NCBI GenBank assembly: GCA_964651395.1
Contig: CAZYXZ010000016.1
Location: 1 to 49,989 of the forward strand
Direction: 5' to 3'
Source: CAZYXZ01 sp964651395
Lineage (GTDB): Bacteria > Actinomycetota > Actinomycetes > BP-191
Length of the DNA: 49,989 bases
In this document: positions 16,677 through 25,625 of the stretch, in pieces
Layout of the letters: each line of letters opens with the position of its first letter
Numbering within the stretch: position 1 is the stretch's first letter
The notes under the pieces: model-generated
Seen by the model: only the letters and a program-made list of their open reading frames with translations
What the model was told of the DNA's origin: nothing
The model's database searches: none
Position numbers and translations under genes: made by a program

Positions 16677-19391
16677 CTACCGGTAGTAGCCCACGACGTC
16701 GGCGACGACGTGGACGGCGCCGACGGAGTTGAAGAAACGCACCCGGCCCTGGTCGCCGAGCTTCACGACGACCAGGTTCGGGACGTTCTTGTTGGGTCCG
16801 AAGTTGAGGTTCGACGCCTCCGGGCGCGGCGCTGACGTCGACGGGTACACGGTCAGGTAGCTCGCCTTCGTGCCCTGCGTGGCGGTCACGTTGAGGACGA
16901 CCGCCGTGACGCCGACCGGCGGGATCGGGCCCGCGCCGGCCAGCTGCGCGTCGATGATCTCCTCCTGGCCGAGCGTGAAGACCTGCCCACCGGTGCCCGT
17001 GCCGTCCCGGGTGTCGAGGATCCGCTCGGGTGCCACGCCGTGGAACCGCGCGCCGGTCGAGGCGGTGCCGTCGGTGAACCAGCCGACGACGTCGGCGACG
17101 ACGTGCGTGTTCCCCGCGCTGTTGAAGAAGCGGATCTTGCCGCCCGACCCGACCTTCGCGGTGACCAGGTTGGCCACCGTCTGGTTCGGGACGAAGTTGA
17201 GGTTCGACGCGAGCGGCGGCGCCGCGCCGCTGGTCGGGTACACGGTGAGGTAGCCCGAGGCGCTGGGCTGGGTCACCGTGACGTTGATGGTCACCGCTCC
17301 GATGCCCGTGGCCGGTACGCCGCCCACGCCGGTGATGTCGAGGTCGATGAACTTGCCGGCGGCGATGCGCGCCTTGGGCGCGCCGATGGCGAAGCGCGTG
17401 TCCAGCACCCGGGCGGGAGTCAGCGGCCGGAACACCGACCCGGTCTTCGTCGTGCCGTCGGAGTACCAGCCGACGACGTCGGCGACCGCGTGCACCGTGC
17501 CCGCGAAGTTGCGCAGGTTCACCGTGCCGTTGGTCCCGAGCTTCACGGCGACCAGGTTCGGCACGACCTGCTTCGGGACGACGTTGAGGTTGGACACCTC
17601 GGGCGGGCCACCCGGACCACCCGGGTAGACCGCGACGTGCGTTGCCGCCGTCGCGGACAGCGCGGTGACGTTGAGCAGCACCGCGGCCGCACCGTTGGCC
17701 GGCACACCGCCACGACCGGCGACCTGCAGGGGGCGCGGGTCCTCGGCGCCCAGCGGGACCGGCCCGCCGTTCGCGGCGTCCCGCGTGTCGAGCAGGCGGG
17801 CCGGCGAGAGCGGGAAGAACGTCCCGAGCGGGATGGCCAGCACGTGGTCGGCGAGCGTCCCCCACTGCGGCGAGCCGAGACCGGTGACCTGGTCGTAGCC
17901 GGGGCCGGCGGCGAAGACGAAGTTGGTGCCGCTGGTCACGTCGCGGAAGCCCTGCGGGTTGGAGTAGAGCGTCTGGTGGATCGCCCCGATGCCGTCCGTC
18001 CGTCCCTCGGTCGACAGCGTCGCGGCGAGGAAGCCGGCCCACAGCGGCGCCCCGGCGCTCGTGCCGCCGCCGTACAGCCAGCCGCCGGGGGCCTTGTTCC
18101 AGTAGATGCCGATGCCCTCGATCGGGTCGGCGAGCGACGACACGTCCGGCACGAGTCGCTTCGAACCGGCGAACGGCAGCCCGTTCTGGTACGCCGGCCG
18201 CCCGTAGTGCAGCGACTGCCCACCGCCGGAGGCCTGGCCCTGGTACGCCGCGGGGTCGCTGGTGCCGGTCGGCGTGTTCCACGCGACCTCGGTCCAGTCG
18301 CCGCCGTCCTTGGTCAGCGTCGTGCCGCCCACCGCGACGGCGTACGGCGAGGACGCGGGGAAGGCCACCGCGACGGTGTTGTTCGGGGCGCCGGGCTGCG
18401 TGCAGTCGTACGCGCCGCCGTCGCCGGACGCGGCGAAGACGGTCGCGCCGGCGGCGAGCATGCGGGCGAGCGCGTTGTTGAGGGTGTCGCGGGTCGGCCC
18501 GGTGCCCCACGCCGGCTCGCACGCGCCCCACGAGATGCTCACGACGTCGATCAGCCCGGCGACCGCCTGGTCGGCGATGCGGTTGTAGACGGCAACGGCG
18601 CCGGCCGCGCCGTTGGTGCCGAAGTAGATGCGCTGGAACGCCTCGGGCGCCGCCGCCAGGATCACCTCCTGGTCGAGGGCCACCTCGAAGTCACCGCCAG
18701 CCGCGGGGGTCGTGATGCTCCCGCCGTTGACCGACTCCTGGTAGACCTGGCCGGGCATCATCGTGATGCCCGCCGCGTCGGCGTACGTGAGCAGGTCGTT
18801 CACGTTCCAGCCGGAGAACTGCATGGTCGCGACGACCAGACCCTGGCCGCTGCCACCGGACGGCGCGTCGTAGGCGTCGCGCAGCTCGCTCGGCTTGTAA
18901 CCCAGGGGGATCGCGCTGGGCCGCAGCAGCGGCGTCGTGTCCAGGCCGAAGACGCCGCTCACGATGCCGGCCAGGGCCGGCGGTACGACGACCGGACCGG
19001 CCGGCCGGAACCCGTCCGGGGCGCGCAGCAGCCGCGTGCCGAAGACCCGCGCGACGGTGGCCGCGTCGCCGGTGGCGGCGACGTCCCAGTCGCTGACCGC
19101 GTCCACGCGGAGGCCGGCCGCCTCGAGGAACGTCACGACGGCCTGCCGCGCCGTGTCGCTCGGCGTGAGGGCGGTCACCGCGCGCCGCCGTTCCGCCGCG
19201 CTGCCGCCCACGGCAACCGCGGCGTCGTGCAGCGCACCCGCGTCGGGCGGCGCGAGCGCCAGCACGACCGGCACCTGGGCCCCCGGGTCGGCGTACGCCG
19301 AGGTCAGCGGGCCGGCCGCCGCGGGGCCGGCGGTGACCAGGCACGAGACGGTGCAGAGGACGGCGGCGAGCACTGCGCGGGGAAGCGACAT
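16677..19391 (-). CDS. Secreted sedolisin (S53) protease with three C-terminal DTR domains
   Basis: A 904-residue preproenzyme. The signal peptide ends near AGPAAAG. An activation-type prodomain occupies about residues 30-170. The catalytic domain then shows the sedolisin triad: FEVALDQEV (Glu and Asp four apart, about residues 234-240) and GGGTSAGAP (Ser, about 442), with the oxyanion Asp in ASGDGGA (about 320). A PGYDQVTGLGSP segment near residue 500 fits the calcium site. Sedolisins are usually acid-acting endopeptidases. From about residue 523 to the end come three copies of a 125-residue domain (RLLDTR, RVLDTR, RILDTR ... HVVADVVGWxx) also found in the TIG-repeat protein at 4355-7978. 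Start ATG 19391. Confidence 0.88.
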   Translation of the reverse strand: MSLPRAVLAAVLCTVSCLVTAGPAAAGPLTSAYADPGAQVPVVLALAPPDAGALHDAAVAVGGSAAERRRAVTALTPSDTARQAVVTFLEAAGLRVDAVSDWDVAATGDAATVARVFGTRLLRAPDGFRPAGPVVVPPALAGIVSGVFGLDTTPLLRPSAIPLGYKPSELRDAYDAPSGGSGQGLVVATMQFSGWNVNDLLTYADAAGITMMPGQVYQESVNGGSITTPAAGGDFEVALDQEVILAAAPEAFQRIYFGTNGAAGAVAVYNRIADQAVAGLIDVVSISWGACEPAWGTGPTRDTLNNALARMLAAGATVFAASGDGGAYDCTQPGAPNNTVAVAFPASSPYAVAVGGTTLTKDGGDWTEVAWNTPTGTSDPAAYQGQASGGGQSLHYGRPAYQNGLPFAGSKRLVPDVSSLADPIEGIGIYWNKAPGGWLYGGGTSAGAPLWAGFLAATLSTEGRTDGIGAIHQTLYSNPQGFRDVTSGTNFVFAAGPGYDQVTGLGSPQWGTLADHVLAIPLGTFFPLSPARLLDTRDAANGGPVPLGAEDPRPLQVAGRGGVPANGAAAVLLNVTALSATAATHVAVYPGGPGGPPEVSNLNVVPKQVVPNLVAVKLGTNGTVNLRNFAGTVHAVADVVGWYSDGTTKTGSVFRPLTPARVLDTRFAIGAPKARIAAGKFIDLDITGVGGVPATGIGAVTINVTVTQPSASGYLTVYPTSGAAPPLASNLNFVPNQTVANLVTAKVGSGGKIRFFNSAGNTHVVADVVGWFTDGTASTGARFHGVAPERILDTRDGTGTGGQVFTLGQEEIIDAQLAGAGPIPPVGVTAVVLNVTATQGTKASYLTVYPSTSAPRPEASNLNFGPNKNVPNLVVVKLGDQGRVRFFNSVGAVHVVADVVGYYR

Positions 19392-19438
19392 TGGGCCAGT
19401 ATCGCCAGATCAGGGCGTGGTGTGTCAGGAGGTAACCG

Positions 19439-19915
19439 ATGGGTGGCGACGCGGTTCGGCTCGAGCCGGGCGATCCGGCGCCGGCGTTCGCACTGCTCGA
19501 CGCCGACGGCGTGCCGGTGGCGCTGAAGGACTTCCGCGGCCGCAAGGTCGTGCTCTACGCCTACCCGGCCGCCCTCACGCCGGGGTGCACGAAGCAGGCC
19601 TGCGGCTTCCGCGACTCGATCGACGACTGGACCGCGGCGGGCTACGCCGTTCTCGGCATCTCGCCGGACAAGCCGGCGAAGCTCGCCAAGTTCCGCGAGG
19701 TGGAGAGCCTGCCCTTCCCACTGCTGTCCGACCCGGACAAGACGACGCTCACGGCCTACGGCGCCTACGGCGAGAAGAAGCTCTACGGCAAGCCGGTGGT
19801 CGGCGTGATCCGCTCCACGTTCGTCATCGACGAGAAGGGCAAGGTCGAGCGCGCGATGTACGGCGTGAAGGCGACCGGCCACGTCGACAAGCTCAGGAAA
19901 GAACTCCATGTCTGA
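19439..19915 (+). CDS. bcp: Thioredoxin-dependent peroxiredoxin, Bcp/PrxQ type
   Basis: A 158-residue cytoplasmic thiol peroxidase that reduces H2O2 and organic hydroperoxides. LTPGCTKQACGFRD holds the peroxidatic Cys in the PGCT context and the resolving Cys five residues later, the arrangement of PrxQ. The start ATG 19439 has a near-perfect AGGAGGT eight bases upstream. FVIDEKGKV and GHVDKLRKEL close the fold as expected and the length is normal. The last eight bases overlap the ATG of the acyl-CoA dehydrogenase gene, so the two may be cotranscribed. It diverges from the sedolisin gene over a 47-base gap. Confidence 0.92.
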   Translation: MGGDAVRLEPGDPAPAFALLDADGVPVALKDFRGRKVVLYAYPAALTPGCTKQACGFRDSIDDWTAAGYAVLGISPDKPAKLAKFREVESLPFPLLSDPDKTTLTAYGAYGEKKLYGKPVVGVIRSTFVIDEKGKVERAMYGVKATGHVDKLRKELHV

Positions 19916-21107
19916 CCTACGGGGCCCCCGCAGCGGTGCGAACGTAGCGAGCAGCGTCGTGGGGATTGACCCGCTCGAGCCGGACCCCGGGGCCGCCCCC
20001 TTCGCGCCGCACCACGTGCCGATCCGCGCGGAGACGCGCGCGTGGATCGCGGAGCACCTGCGTCCGCACGCCGACGAGTGGGAGGCGGTGCGCGAGTTCC
20101 CGCGTGAGGTGTACGCCGCCGCCGGCGCGGCCGGGCTGCTCGGCTGGAAGTACGGCCCCGAGGACGGCGGCCGCGGACCGGACCCGCTCGCCGACATCGT
20201 CGTCGCCGAGGAGCTCACGCGCTGCGGCTCGGGCGGTGTCGCCGCCGGCATCGGCGCGACGAAGGACCTCGCGCCGTACTACGTCGCGCGCTTCGGCACG
20301 CCCGAGCAGCGCGAGCGCTGGCTGCGCCCCGCCATCCGCGGCGAGCACATCGCCGGCCTCGCGGTCACCGAGCCCGGTGCTGGCTCCGACGTCGCCGCCC
20401 TCGCCGCCCGCGCCGACCGCGACGGCGACGGCTGGGTGCTTCGCGGCGAGAAGACCTTCTGCACCAACGGCGCCCGCGCGGACTGGATCCTCGTCGCGGC
20501 GCGGACCTCCGACGAGCCCGGACCCCACGCGATCTCGCTGCTCGTCGTACCGACCGACAGCCCCGGGTTCACCGCGAGCCGGATCCCGACCCTCGGCTGG
20601 CGCACGAGCCAGACCGGCGCCCTCTCGCTCGACGACGTGCGCGTTCCCGGTGAGGCGCTGCTCGGCAGTCCGGGCGAGGGCTTCGTGATGATCATGAAGT
20701 CGTTCCAGTGGGAGCGGCTGTGCATGGCCGTCGCCGCCGTCTCCGCCGCGACGCACAGCCTCATCGCCGCGCGCGACCTGATCGGCGGGGACCGCGCCCG
20801 GGCCGAGGCCGGGCAGTACGACGAGCTGGTGGTCGAGCTGGCCGCGGTGCGAGCGCTCGCCTACGGCGCGCTCACGCGCTTCCTCGCCGGTGAGGAGCCG
20901 TTGCGTGACGTCAGCGCCGCGAAGTGGCTGGCCTGCGACCTCAGCGTCGCGGCGGCCGAGCTGCGACTGCGGGTCGCCGGACCGGCGGGAGGACTCGGGC
21001 TGGTGCACGCGGAACGCGCGCTGCGCGACGCGCGGCTCGGTCCGATCGGTGGCGGTGCCCGCGAGGTGATGGCCGACCTGGTCAGCCGGACGCTGGCTCT
21101 GCGCTAG
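19908..21107 (+). CDS. Acyl-CoA dehydrogenase family protein
   Basis: A 399-residue FAD enzyme of the acyl-CoA dehydrogenase superfamily. Signature segments are LAVTEPGAGSDVAAL (substrate/FAD loop) and GEKTFCTNGARADW in the middle domain, with C-terminal helices following. The substrate is unknown. ATG 19908 has AGGAAAG upstream and overlaps bcp. However, residues 4-21 (LRGPRSGANVASSVVGID) look like translated repeat DNA, and GTG 19959 or GTG 20016 are alternative starts nearer the family's usual N-terminus. The C-terminus lacks the usual GGTSEIQR, having PIGGGAREVMADL in its place, which aligns with that flavin-contacting segment. The stop lies next to a convergent terminator. Confidence 0.82.
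   Translation: MSDLRGPRSGANVASSVVGIDPLEPDPGAAPFAPHHVPIRAETRAWIAEHLRPHADEWEAVREFPREVYAAAGAAGLLGWKYGPEDGGRGPDPLADIVVAEELTRCGSGGVAAGIGATKDLAPYYVARFGTPEQRERWLRPAIRGEHIAGLAVTEPGAGSDVAALAARADRDGDGWVLRGEKTFCTNGARADWILVAARTSDEPGPHAISLLVVPTDSPGFTASRIPTLGWRTSQTGALSLDDVRVPGEALLGSPGEGFVMIMKSFQWERLCMAVAAVSAATHSLIAARDLIGGDRARAEAGQYDELVVELAAVRALAYGALTRFLAGEEPLRDVSAAKWLACDLSVAAAELRLRVAGPAGGLGLVHAERALRDARLGPIGGGAREVMADLVSRTLALR
19921..19971 (+). repeat. Candidate dispersed actinobacterial repeat at the dehydrogenase N-terminus
   Basis: Bases 19921-19971 (GGGGCCCCCGCAGCGGTGCG onward, to GGGGATTGACC) read in another frame as PPQRCE-type residues. I recall this translation from many unrelated actinobacterial protein ends, which suggests an intergenic repeat. 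This is memory, not a search. The two ends, CCCC-GC and GTGGGG, are weakly complementary. Confidence 0.35.
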
Positions 21108-21110
21108 CGG

Positions 21111-21134
21111 GTTCGGGCGCGTCAGCGCCCGAAC
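21111..21134. terminator. Bidirectional terminator between convergent genes
   Basis: GTTCGGGCGC (21111-21120) and GCGCCCGAAC (21125-21134) form a perfect 10-bp stem around GTCA. It serves the acyl-CoA dehydrogenase gene on the plus strand and lies over the last codons of the DUF4388 gene on the minus strand, whose stop codon is in the loop. Confidence 0.75.
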
Positions 21135-22990
21135 AAGCCCTTCTTCTTGTCCTTGCCGCCGCCCTTGGCCGGCGGCGGGGTGGGCCGGTTGGCCGGCCGG
21201 GCCGGCGGCGGGGGTGGCGGCGACGAGGCGGGACCGGCCTGGTCCTCCAGCCCGAGCGAGGAGAGCTCGCGCAGCAGGCTCGCCGTGTCGCCGAGGCCGC
21301 GGGTCTCGCCGGCGGCCGGCGGGTTGAAGGTCATCGGGGGCGGGGCATCGGCCGCGGGGGCGGCCGGCTCGCCGAAGAACCCGCCGGACTGGTCCGCCGC
21401 CGGCCAGTTCGCGGGCGGAGGCGGCGCAGCCGCCGGAGGAGGAGGGGGAGGGATGTCGGCGAAGGCCGCCGCGGTCGTCTCGGCCGGCGCGTACGCCGCC
21501 GGCGCGAGCGGCTCGGGGGAGAGCGTCGGCACGACGAGCGGTTCGGCCTCGTCGAGCGGTGTGAACTGCAGCGGCTCCGCAAGCGCCGCGAACGCAGGCT
21601 CCTCCGCGGGGGCCGGGTCCTCGACCGGCACGTACGGCGGGATCTCCTCCGCCGGGCCGCGCCGGCTCGGGCGATCGCCGTCGCGGCGGCCCTGGGCGGC
21701 CTGCTCGAACGCGCGCTCGGCGGCGTCCAGGCTGCTCTCGGCCAAGGACGGCGCCGGGAGCAGCTCCTCGACCGCGGACGGCGGGGCGGGCGGCCGGGTG
21801 AGCGTGTGCATCTCCGCGAGCTCGGCGGCGGCGGCGGCTCGGCTGCGCTCGGCCCGCGCCTGCTCGTCGTCGGGCTCGTCGAGGGACGGCACCAGGGTGG
21901 GCAGCTCGTCGTCGACCGGCGCGCCCCCCGGCAGCTCGTCGAGCAGCGCGCTCAGCGCGCTGCTGACGCTGGTCAGCGACTCCGCCTCCTCGACCGGCTC
22001 GGGCTCGGGCTCGGGCTCCGGCTCGGGGTCGCCCAGCCCGCCGAAGTCGACGGAGACGAACGGGGAGGGCGGCTCGTCCGGCTCGCTGCCGCGGCCGAGC
22101 AGGCGGGACAGCTCGCTGTCGTCGCTGGCCGGCAGGTCACCGACGAGGCTCTCCCAGTCCTCCGACGGCGGTGCCTCCTGTACGGCGGTCGACGTCCCGC
22201 CGCCCAGCCGGGAGGCGAGCGTGGCCGCCAGCGCGCCCAGCTCGCCGCCCATCGCAGGCACGTCGGCCTCGTCCTCGTCGGCGTCGCCGGTGGGGATCTC
22301 GACCAGGCCGGCCCGGCTCAGGCCGTAGACGATCTGGCCGGCCTCGAAGTCGGTGAAGCCGCAGTCGCGCGCGAGCTCGGCGACGTTGCGCCGGCCGTCG
22401 ACCTTGCACAGCAGCGCCCACTGGTCCTGGTCGAGGGTCATCTCGGCCGAGCTGGGGCCGTTGGCCGACAGCTCCGGTACGCCGTTGCGGCCGCCGATCA
22501 CCGGGTTCACCTCGGCCCAGGCCTGGTCGCGGCGTTCCGCCTCCTGGAACAGCTCCTCGACGGTGCAGCTCGCGCCCAGGTCCTCGCGGGTCTTCTCGCT
22601 CTTGCGGAACCGCCAGCGCGCCTGGTCCCACTTCGACAGGTCGTAGTAGCCCTCGCGCAGCTGCTCCATCGTGAAGTTCTCGACCACGGAGCGCTCGACG
22701 TAGCCGAGGTGCACCAGCAGCTCGCCGAGCCGCCAGCCCTGGAGCTCGTTCAGCTGGGCGTCGAGCGCCTCTTCGAGCGCCTCCGGCTCGAGCGCACCCG
22801 AGGAGACGAGCCGGGCACCGAGCTGTGGCCGCCGCCCGGGGACGTAGATCGAGTAGACGTTGCCGTCCTTGAGGTAGACCAGGGCCTCGTCGTTGCCGTC
22901 GTCCACATGGAGGCAGCCGCTGGCCTCCGAGCCGGCCAGGTCGGTGAGGACCTCCCACAGGGGCTTGGAGGTGAGGTCGCCGTTGACCAT
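21122..22990 (-). CDS. DUF4388 domain-containing protein with long acidic/proline-rich region
   Basis: A 622-residue cytoplasmic protein. Residues 1-95 (NGDLTSKPLWEVLTDLAGSEASG...) match the DUF4388/PatA-type N-terminal domain, which occurs in two-component and gliding or type IV pilus-linked proteins. Residues about 95-235 continue with helical and winged-helix-like elements (CKVDGRRNVAELARDCGF). The rest is low complexity: acidic Glu/Pro/Ser with a PEPEPEPEPEP run, then Pro/Ala-rich, ending GGGKDKKKGLFGR. The start is set at ATG 22990, with GGAGG a few bases upstream; a GTG directly before it is too close. The gene stands alone, divergent from the M23 peptidase over about 210 bases. Function not established. 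Confidence 0.8.
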   Translation of the reverse strand: MVNGDLTSKPLWEVLTDLAGSEASGCLHVDDGNDEALVYLKDGNVYSIYVPGRRPQLGARLVSSGALEPEALEEALDAQLNELQGWRLGELLVHLGYVERSVVENFTMEQLREGYYDLSKWDQARWRFRKSEKTREDLGASCTVEELFQEAERRDQAWAEVNPVIGGRNGVPELSANGPSSAEMTLDQDQWALLCKVDGRRNVAELARDCGFTDFEAGQIVYGLSRAGLVEIPTGDADEDEADVPAMGGELGALAATLASRLGGGTSTAVQEAPPSEDWESLVGDLPASDDSELSRLLGRGSEPDEPPSPFVSVDFGGLGDPEPEPEPEPEPVEEAESLTSVSSALSALLDELPGGAPVDDELPTLVPSLDEPDDEQARAERSRAAAAAELAEMHTLTRPPAPPSAVEELLPAPSLAESSLDAAERAFEQAAQGRRDGDRPSRRGPAEEIPPYVPVEDPAPAEEPAFAALAEPLQFTPLDEAEPLVVPTLSPEPLAPAAYAPAETTAAAFADIPPPPPPAAAPPPPANWPAADQSGGFFGEPAAPAADAPPPMTFNPPAAGETRGLGDTASLLRELSSLGLEDQAGPASSPPPPPPARPANRPTPPPAKGGGKDKKKGLFGR

Positions 22991-23202
22991 CACACCTCCC
23001 GCTCACCGCGAAATCAGGGCACCACGACAGGAACACCCCGCGTGGTCTCAGCATCGGCAGGAAGTCCCCCGGTGTTGAGACACAGAGCGTAATCGAGTGG
23101 AGCACCCGGCTGAAGGGGCGTCACGCTCGCCTAGGAGCCCTGCCTACGCCCTGGTAACCTGCCCCGGACGCCCACCAGCCGACGTCCGGGGGAGCCCTGA
23201 AC

Positions 23203-24204
23203 GTGGTCCACGACGACGTGGTGCTCGCACCGCGTCCGCGTCAGATCCTGCTCGCCGTCCTGGCCACCGTGCTGTTCGTGGCCGGGCCGCTGGCCGTGCA
23301 GGCGCCCGCGGCGTCCACCAAGACCCTCAAGAACCAGCTGGAAGAGGCGGCGGAGTCCCTCGACCAGGCCGAGACCGTGCAGGGCCGGGTCAGCGACGAC
23401 CTGCAGCGGCTCAACCGCGAGCTGGCCAAGGCCGAGGCGCAGCTGCGCGACGTCCAGGCCCGCCTCGCGAAGCGGGTCCGCCTCATGTACACCGGTGGCA
23501 TGGGTGGCGACGTCGTCGAGGTCATGATCACCAGCTCCGACCCGGCCAGCGTGCTCGACCGCCTGTCGCTGCTCGAGGCAGCCAGCCGTGACGACCGCGC
23601 GGTCATCGCCCGCGCCAAGGTCACCCGGCACCACGTCGAGTCCGTCCGCTCGCGTGTCGCACTGGCCCGGCGCGCGTCCGACCAGTCCCTCGCCGCCCTC
23701 GAGCGCGAGCAGCGGCGCCTGCGCACGCTGCTCGGCCTCGCCGAGGACGCTGACGCCGCGGCGCGTCGCGCGTCCCGCGCCAGCCGGCTGCGCTCACCGA
23801 CGTTCTCCGGCAACTACGCCTGCCTGGTCGGTCCCGCGCACGCCTTCAGCGACACGTGGGGCAACCGCCGCTCCGGCGGCCGCCGTCACAAGGGCGCCGA
23901 CGTGTTCGCCGCCAACGGCGCCCCGGCGTACGCCGTGACGTCGGGCCGGATCAGCCGCTGGTCGAGCGGCGGACTGGGCGGCATCTCCGTCTACCTGCGC
24001 GGCGACGACGGCAACGAGTACTACTACGCCCACATGTCGCGCAACGTCGCCCGGCCGGGCTCACGCGTCACGGCCGGTGAGCTGATCTCGTACGTGGGCA
24101 ACACGGGCAACGCCCGCGGCGGTCCGGCGCACATCCACTTCGAGCTCCACCCGCGCGGCGGGCGGCCGGTCAACCCGACGCCGTTCCTCCGCCGCATCTG
24201 CTGA
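23203..24204 (+). CDS. Secreted M23 (LytM-type) peptidase with N-terminal coiled coil
   Basis: A 333-residue exported protein. A signal or anchor helix (residues about 15-36, ending near APAAST) is followed by EnvC-like coiled coils (residues about 40-200: LKNQLEEAAESLDQAE..., then ALEREQRRLRTLLG) and a C-terminal LytM domain. Zinc residues are visible: RRHKGADVF (H-x3-D at about 228) and HIHFELH (H-x-H at about 309-311). It should cleave or regulate cleavage of peptidoglycan cross-links during division or remodelling. GTG 23203 follows GGGGGAG. The 212-base divergent region before it holds promoters and no gene. Confidence 0.86.
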   Translation: MVHDDVVLAPRPRQILLAVLATVLFVAGPLAVQAPAASTKTLKNQLEEAAESLDQAETVQGRVSDDLQRLNRELAKAEAQLRDVQARLAKRVRLMYTGGMGGDVVEVMITSSDPASVLDRLSLLEAASRDDRAVIARAKVTRHHVESVRSRVALARRASDQSLAALEREQRRLRTLLGLAEDADAAARRASRASRLRSPTFSGNYACLVGPAHAFSDTWGNRRSGGRRHKGADVFAANGAPAYAVTSGRISRWSSGGLGGISVYLRGDDGNEYYYAHMSRNVARPGSRVTAGELISYVGNTGNARGGPAHIHFELHPRGGRPVNPTPFLRRIC

Positions 24205-24237
24205 CCGGGCACCCGCGCGGCGTGCGACCATGATCGG

Positions 24238-25095
24238 GTGACGCCCAGCACGCTCATCACGGTCGCGCCCACGGGCGCCGAGACCGGCGCGGACGCCGCG
24301 CCGGGCCTGCCGGTGACGCTCGACCAGCTGGTGGCGACCGCCGTCGACTGCGAGGCGGCCGGCGCCGCCATGGTGCACGTGCACGTCCGCGACGACGCGG
24401 GCGCGTCCTCGATGGACCTCGGCCGGCTGCGTGACGCCGTCGCCGCCTTGCGCGAGGCGACCCGGCTGGTCGTGCAGGTCTCGACCGGCGGGGCCGTGCA
24501 CGACACGGAGGCGGACCGGCTGCGCAGCCTCGATGCCGAGCCCGACGTCGCGTCGCTGACCTGCGGCACCGTCAACTTCGGCGACGACGTGTTCGTCAAC
24601 CGGTGGCCGTTCGTCGTCGAGCTCTACGAGCGGATGCGCGAGCGTCGCGTGCTGCCCGAGTTCGAGTGCTTCGACCTCGGCCACGTCGCGACGCTGCACC
24701 GGCTGCTCGACCGGCACGGCGCGCCGTACAACGGGCACGTGCACGTCGACCTCGTCCTCGGCGTACCGGGCGGTATGCCGGGCACGCCGGGCGCCCTCGC
24801 CGCTGCCGTGGCCGCGCTGCCCGAGGGCGCCAGCTGGTCGGCGACGGGAGTCGGCCGCGCGCACCTGCCGGTCCTGCTGGCCGCGCTGTCCCTGGGCGGG
24901 CACCTCCGCGTGGGCATGGAGGACGTGCTGACCTTCGCGCCGGGCGAACCGGTCCGCGACAACGCCCAGCTGGTAGCGCGTGCGGCAGAGCTGGCCGCGC
25001 TCGCGCAGCGTCCGGCGCTCGACGCGGACGCCGCGCGCGACCTGCTCGACCTGCCGGCACGAGCCCGCCTCGCCGGTACCGGGTCGCGGCGATGA
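24238..25095 (+). CDS. BKACE-family protein (beta-keto acid cleavage enzyme, former DUF849)
   Basis: A 285-residue TIM-barrel enzyme. BKACEs condense a beta-keto acid with acetyl-CoA and cleave it, a zinc-dependent retro-Claisen reaction known from lysine and carnitine catabolism. The AMVHVHVRD segment near residues 45-52 provides the two zinc His. STGGAV and TCGTVNFGDDVF follow the family order, and HLRVGMEDVL carries the conserved Glu near the end. The substrate cannot be told from sequence. GTG 24238 follows the M23 gene by 33 bases and the stop overlaps the rsiG start (ATGA). Confidence 0.85.
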   Translation: MTPSTLITVAPTGAETGADAAPGLPVTLDQLVATAVDCEAAGAAMVHVHVRDDAGASSMDLGRLRDAVAALREATRLVVQVSTGGAVHDTEADRLRSLDAEPDVASLTCGTVNFGDDVFVNRWPFVVELYERMRERRVLPEFECFDLGHVATLHRLLDRHGAPYNGHVHVDLVLGVPGGMPGTPGALAAAVAALPEGASWSATGVGRAHLPVLLAALSLGGHLRVGMEDVLTFAPGEPVRDNAQLVARAAELAALAQRPALDADAARDLLDLPARARLAGTGSRR

Positions 25096-25622
25096 GCGAC
25101 GAGATGCCCGGCGTGCTGGGACCGAGCTACACGGCCGACCTGGCCGCGATCCCGATCGAGGACCTCAGGGCGCGACGTGACCGGGCGCGGCAGACGGAGA
25201 CCGACCTGTCGTACCTGCGCCGGATCGTGCAGGGCCGGCTCGACATCGTCGCCTCGGAGCAGGAGCGCCGCGGGGGCGGCGGCGAGGGCGCGGTCACCTC
25301 CGCGCTGCCCGACATCCTCGCCGACGACGAGCGGCCGCTGCCGCGCGGTTCCGGCGTCTTCGTGTCCAACGAGCCGTCCATGTCCTCCGACCAGGAGGAG
25401 TTCCTGGCCTCCATCACCCCCGTCGACCTGACCGACCTGGGCGGCCAGCCGGCGGAACGGCTGGTCGAGGCGCGGCTCGCCCTGCAGGGCGCCGAGGCGG
25501 AGATCTCGCGCGCGCGGCGCGAGGTGCACGAGGTCCTCGACGCGTGCGCCGCCGAGCTGACGCGTCGCTACCGCGAGGGCGAGGCGGACGTCAGCGCGCT
25601 GCTCCTGCCCCCCGCCGAGTAG
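25092..25622 (+). CDS. rsiG: RsiG-type c-di-GMP-binding anti-sigma factor
   Basis: A 176-residue helical protein. Residues 36-51 (ETDLSYLRRIVQGRLD) match exactly the E-x3-S-x2-R-x3-Q-x3-D motif through which Streptomyces RsiG binds cyclic di-GMP to hold the sporulation sigma factor WhiG. A second, antiparallel-type copy occupies residues 135-150 (EAEISRARREVHEVLD), with His in place of Gln. Two copies agree with the monomeric Streptomyces form rather than the single-motif dimeric form. A disordered loop (residues about 60-115) joins them. ATG 25092 overlaps the BKACE stop. No whiG is in the window. In Streptomyces annotation this family was called aerial mycelium formation protein. Confidence 0.85.
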   Translation: MSDEMPGVLGPSYTADLAAIPIEDLRARRDRARQTETDLSYLRRIVQGRLDIVASEQERRGGGGEGAVTSALPDILADDERPLPRGSGVFVSNEPSMSSDQEEFLASITPVDLTDLGGQPAERLVEARLALQGAEAEISRARREVHEVLDACAAELTRRYREGEADVSALLLPPAE

Positions 25623-25625
25623 CGC

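Noticed and set aside
21995..22032. GGCTCG hexamer repeats in the DUF4388 gene as a possible CRISPR or satellite
   Set aside because: They simply encode a Pro-Glu run in a low-complexity protein region; there are no spacers.
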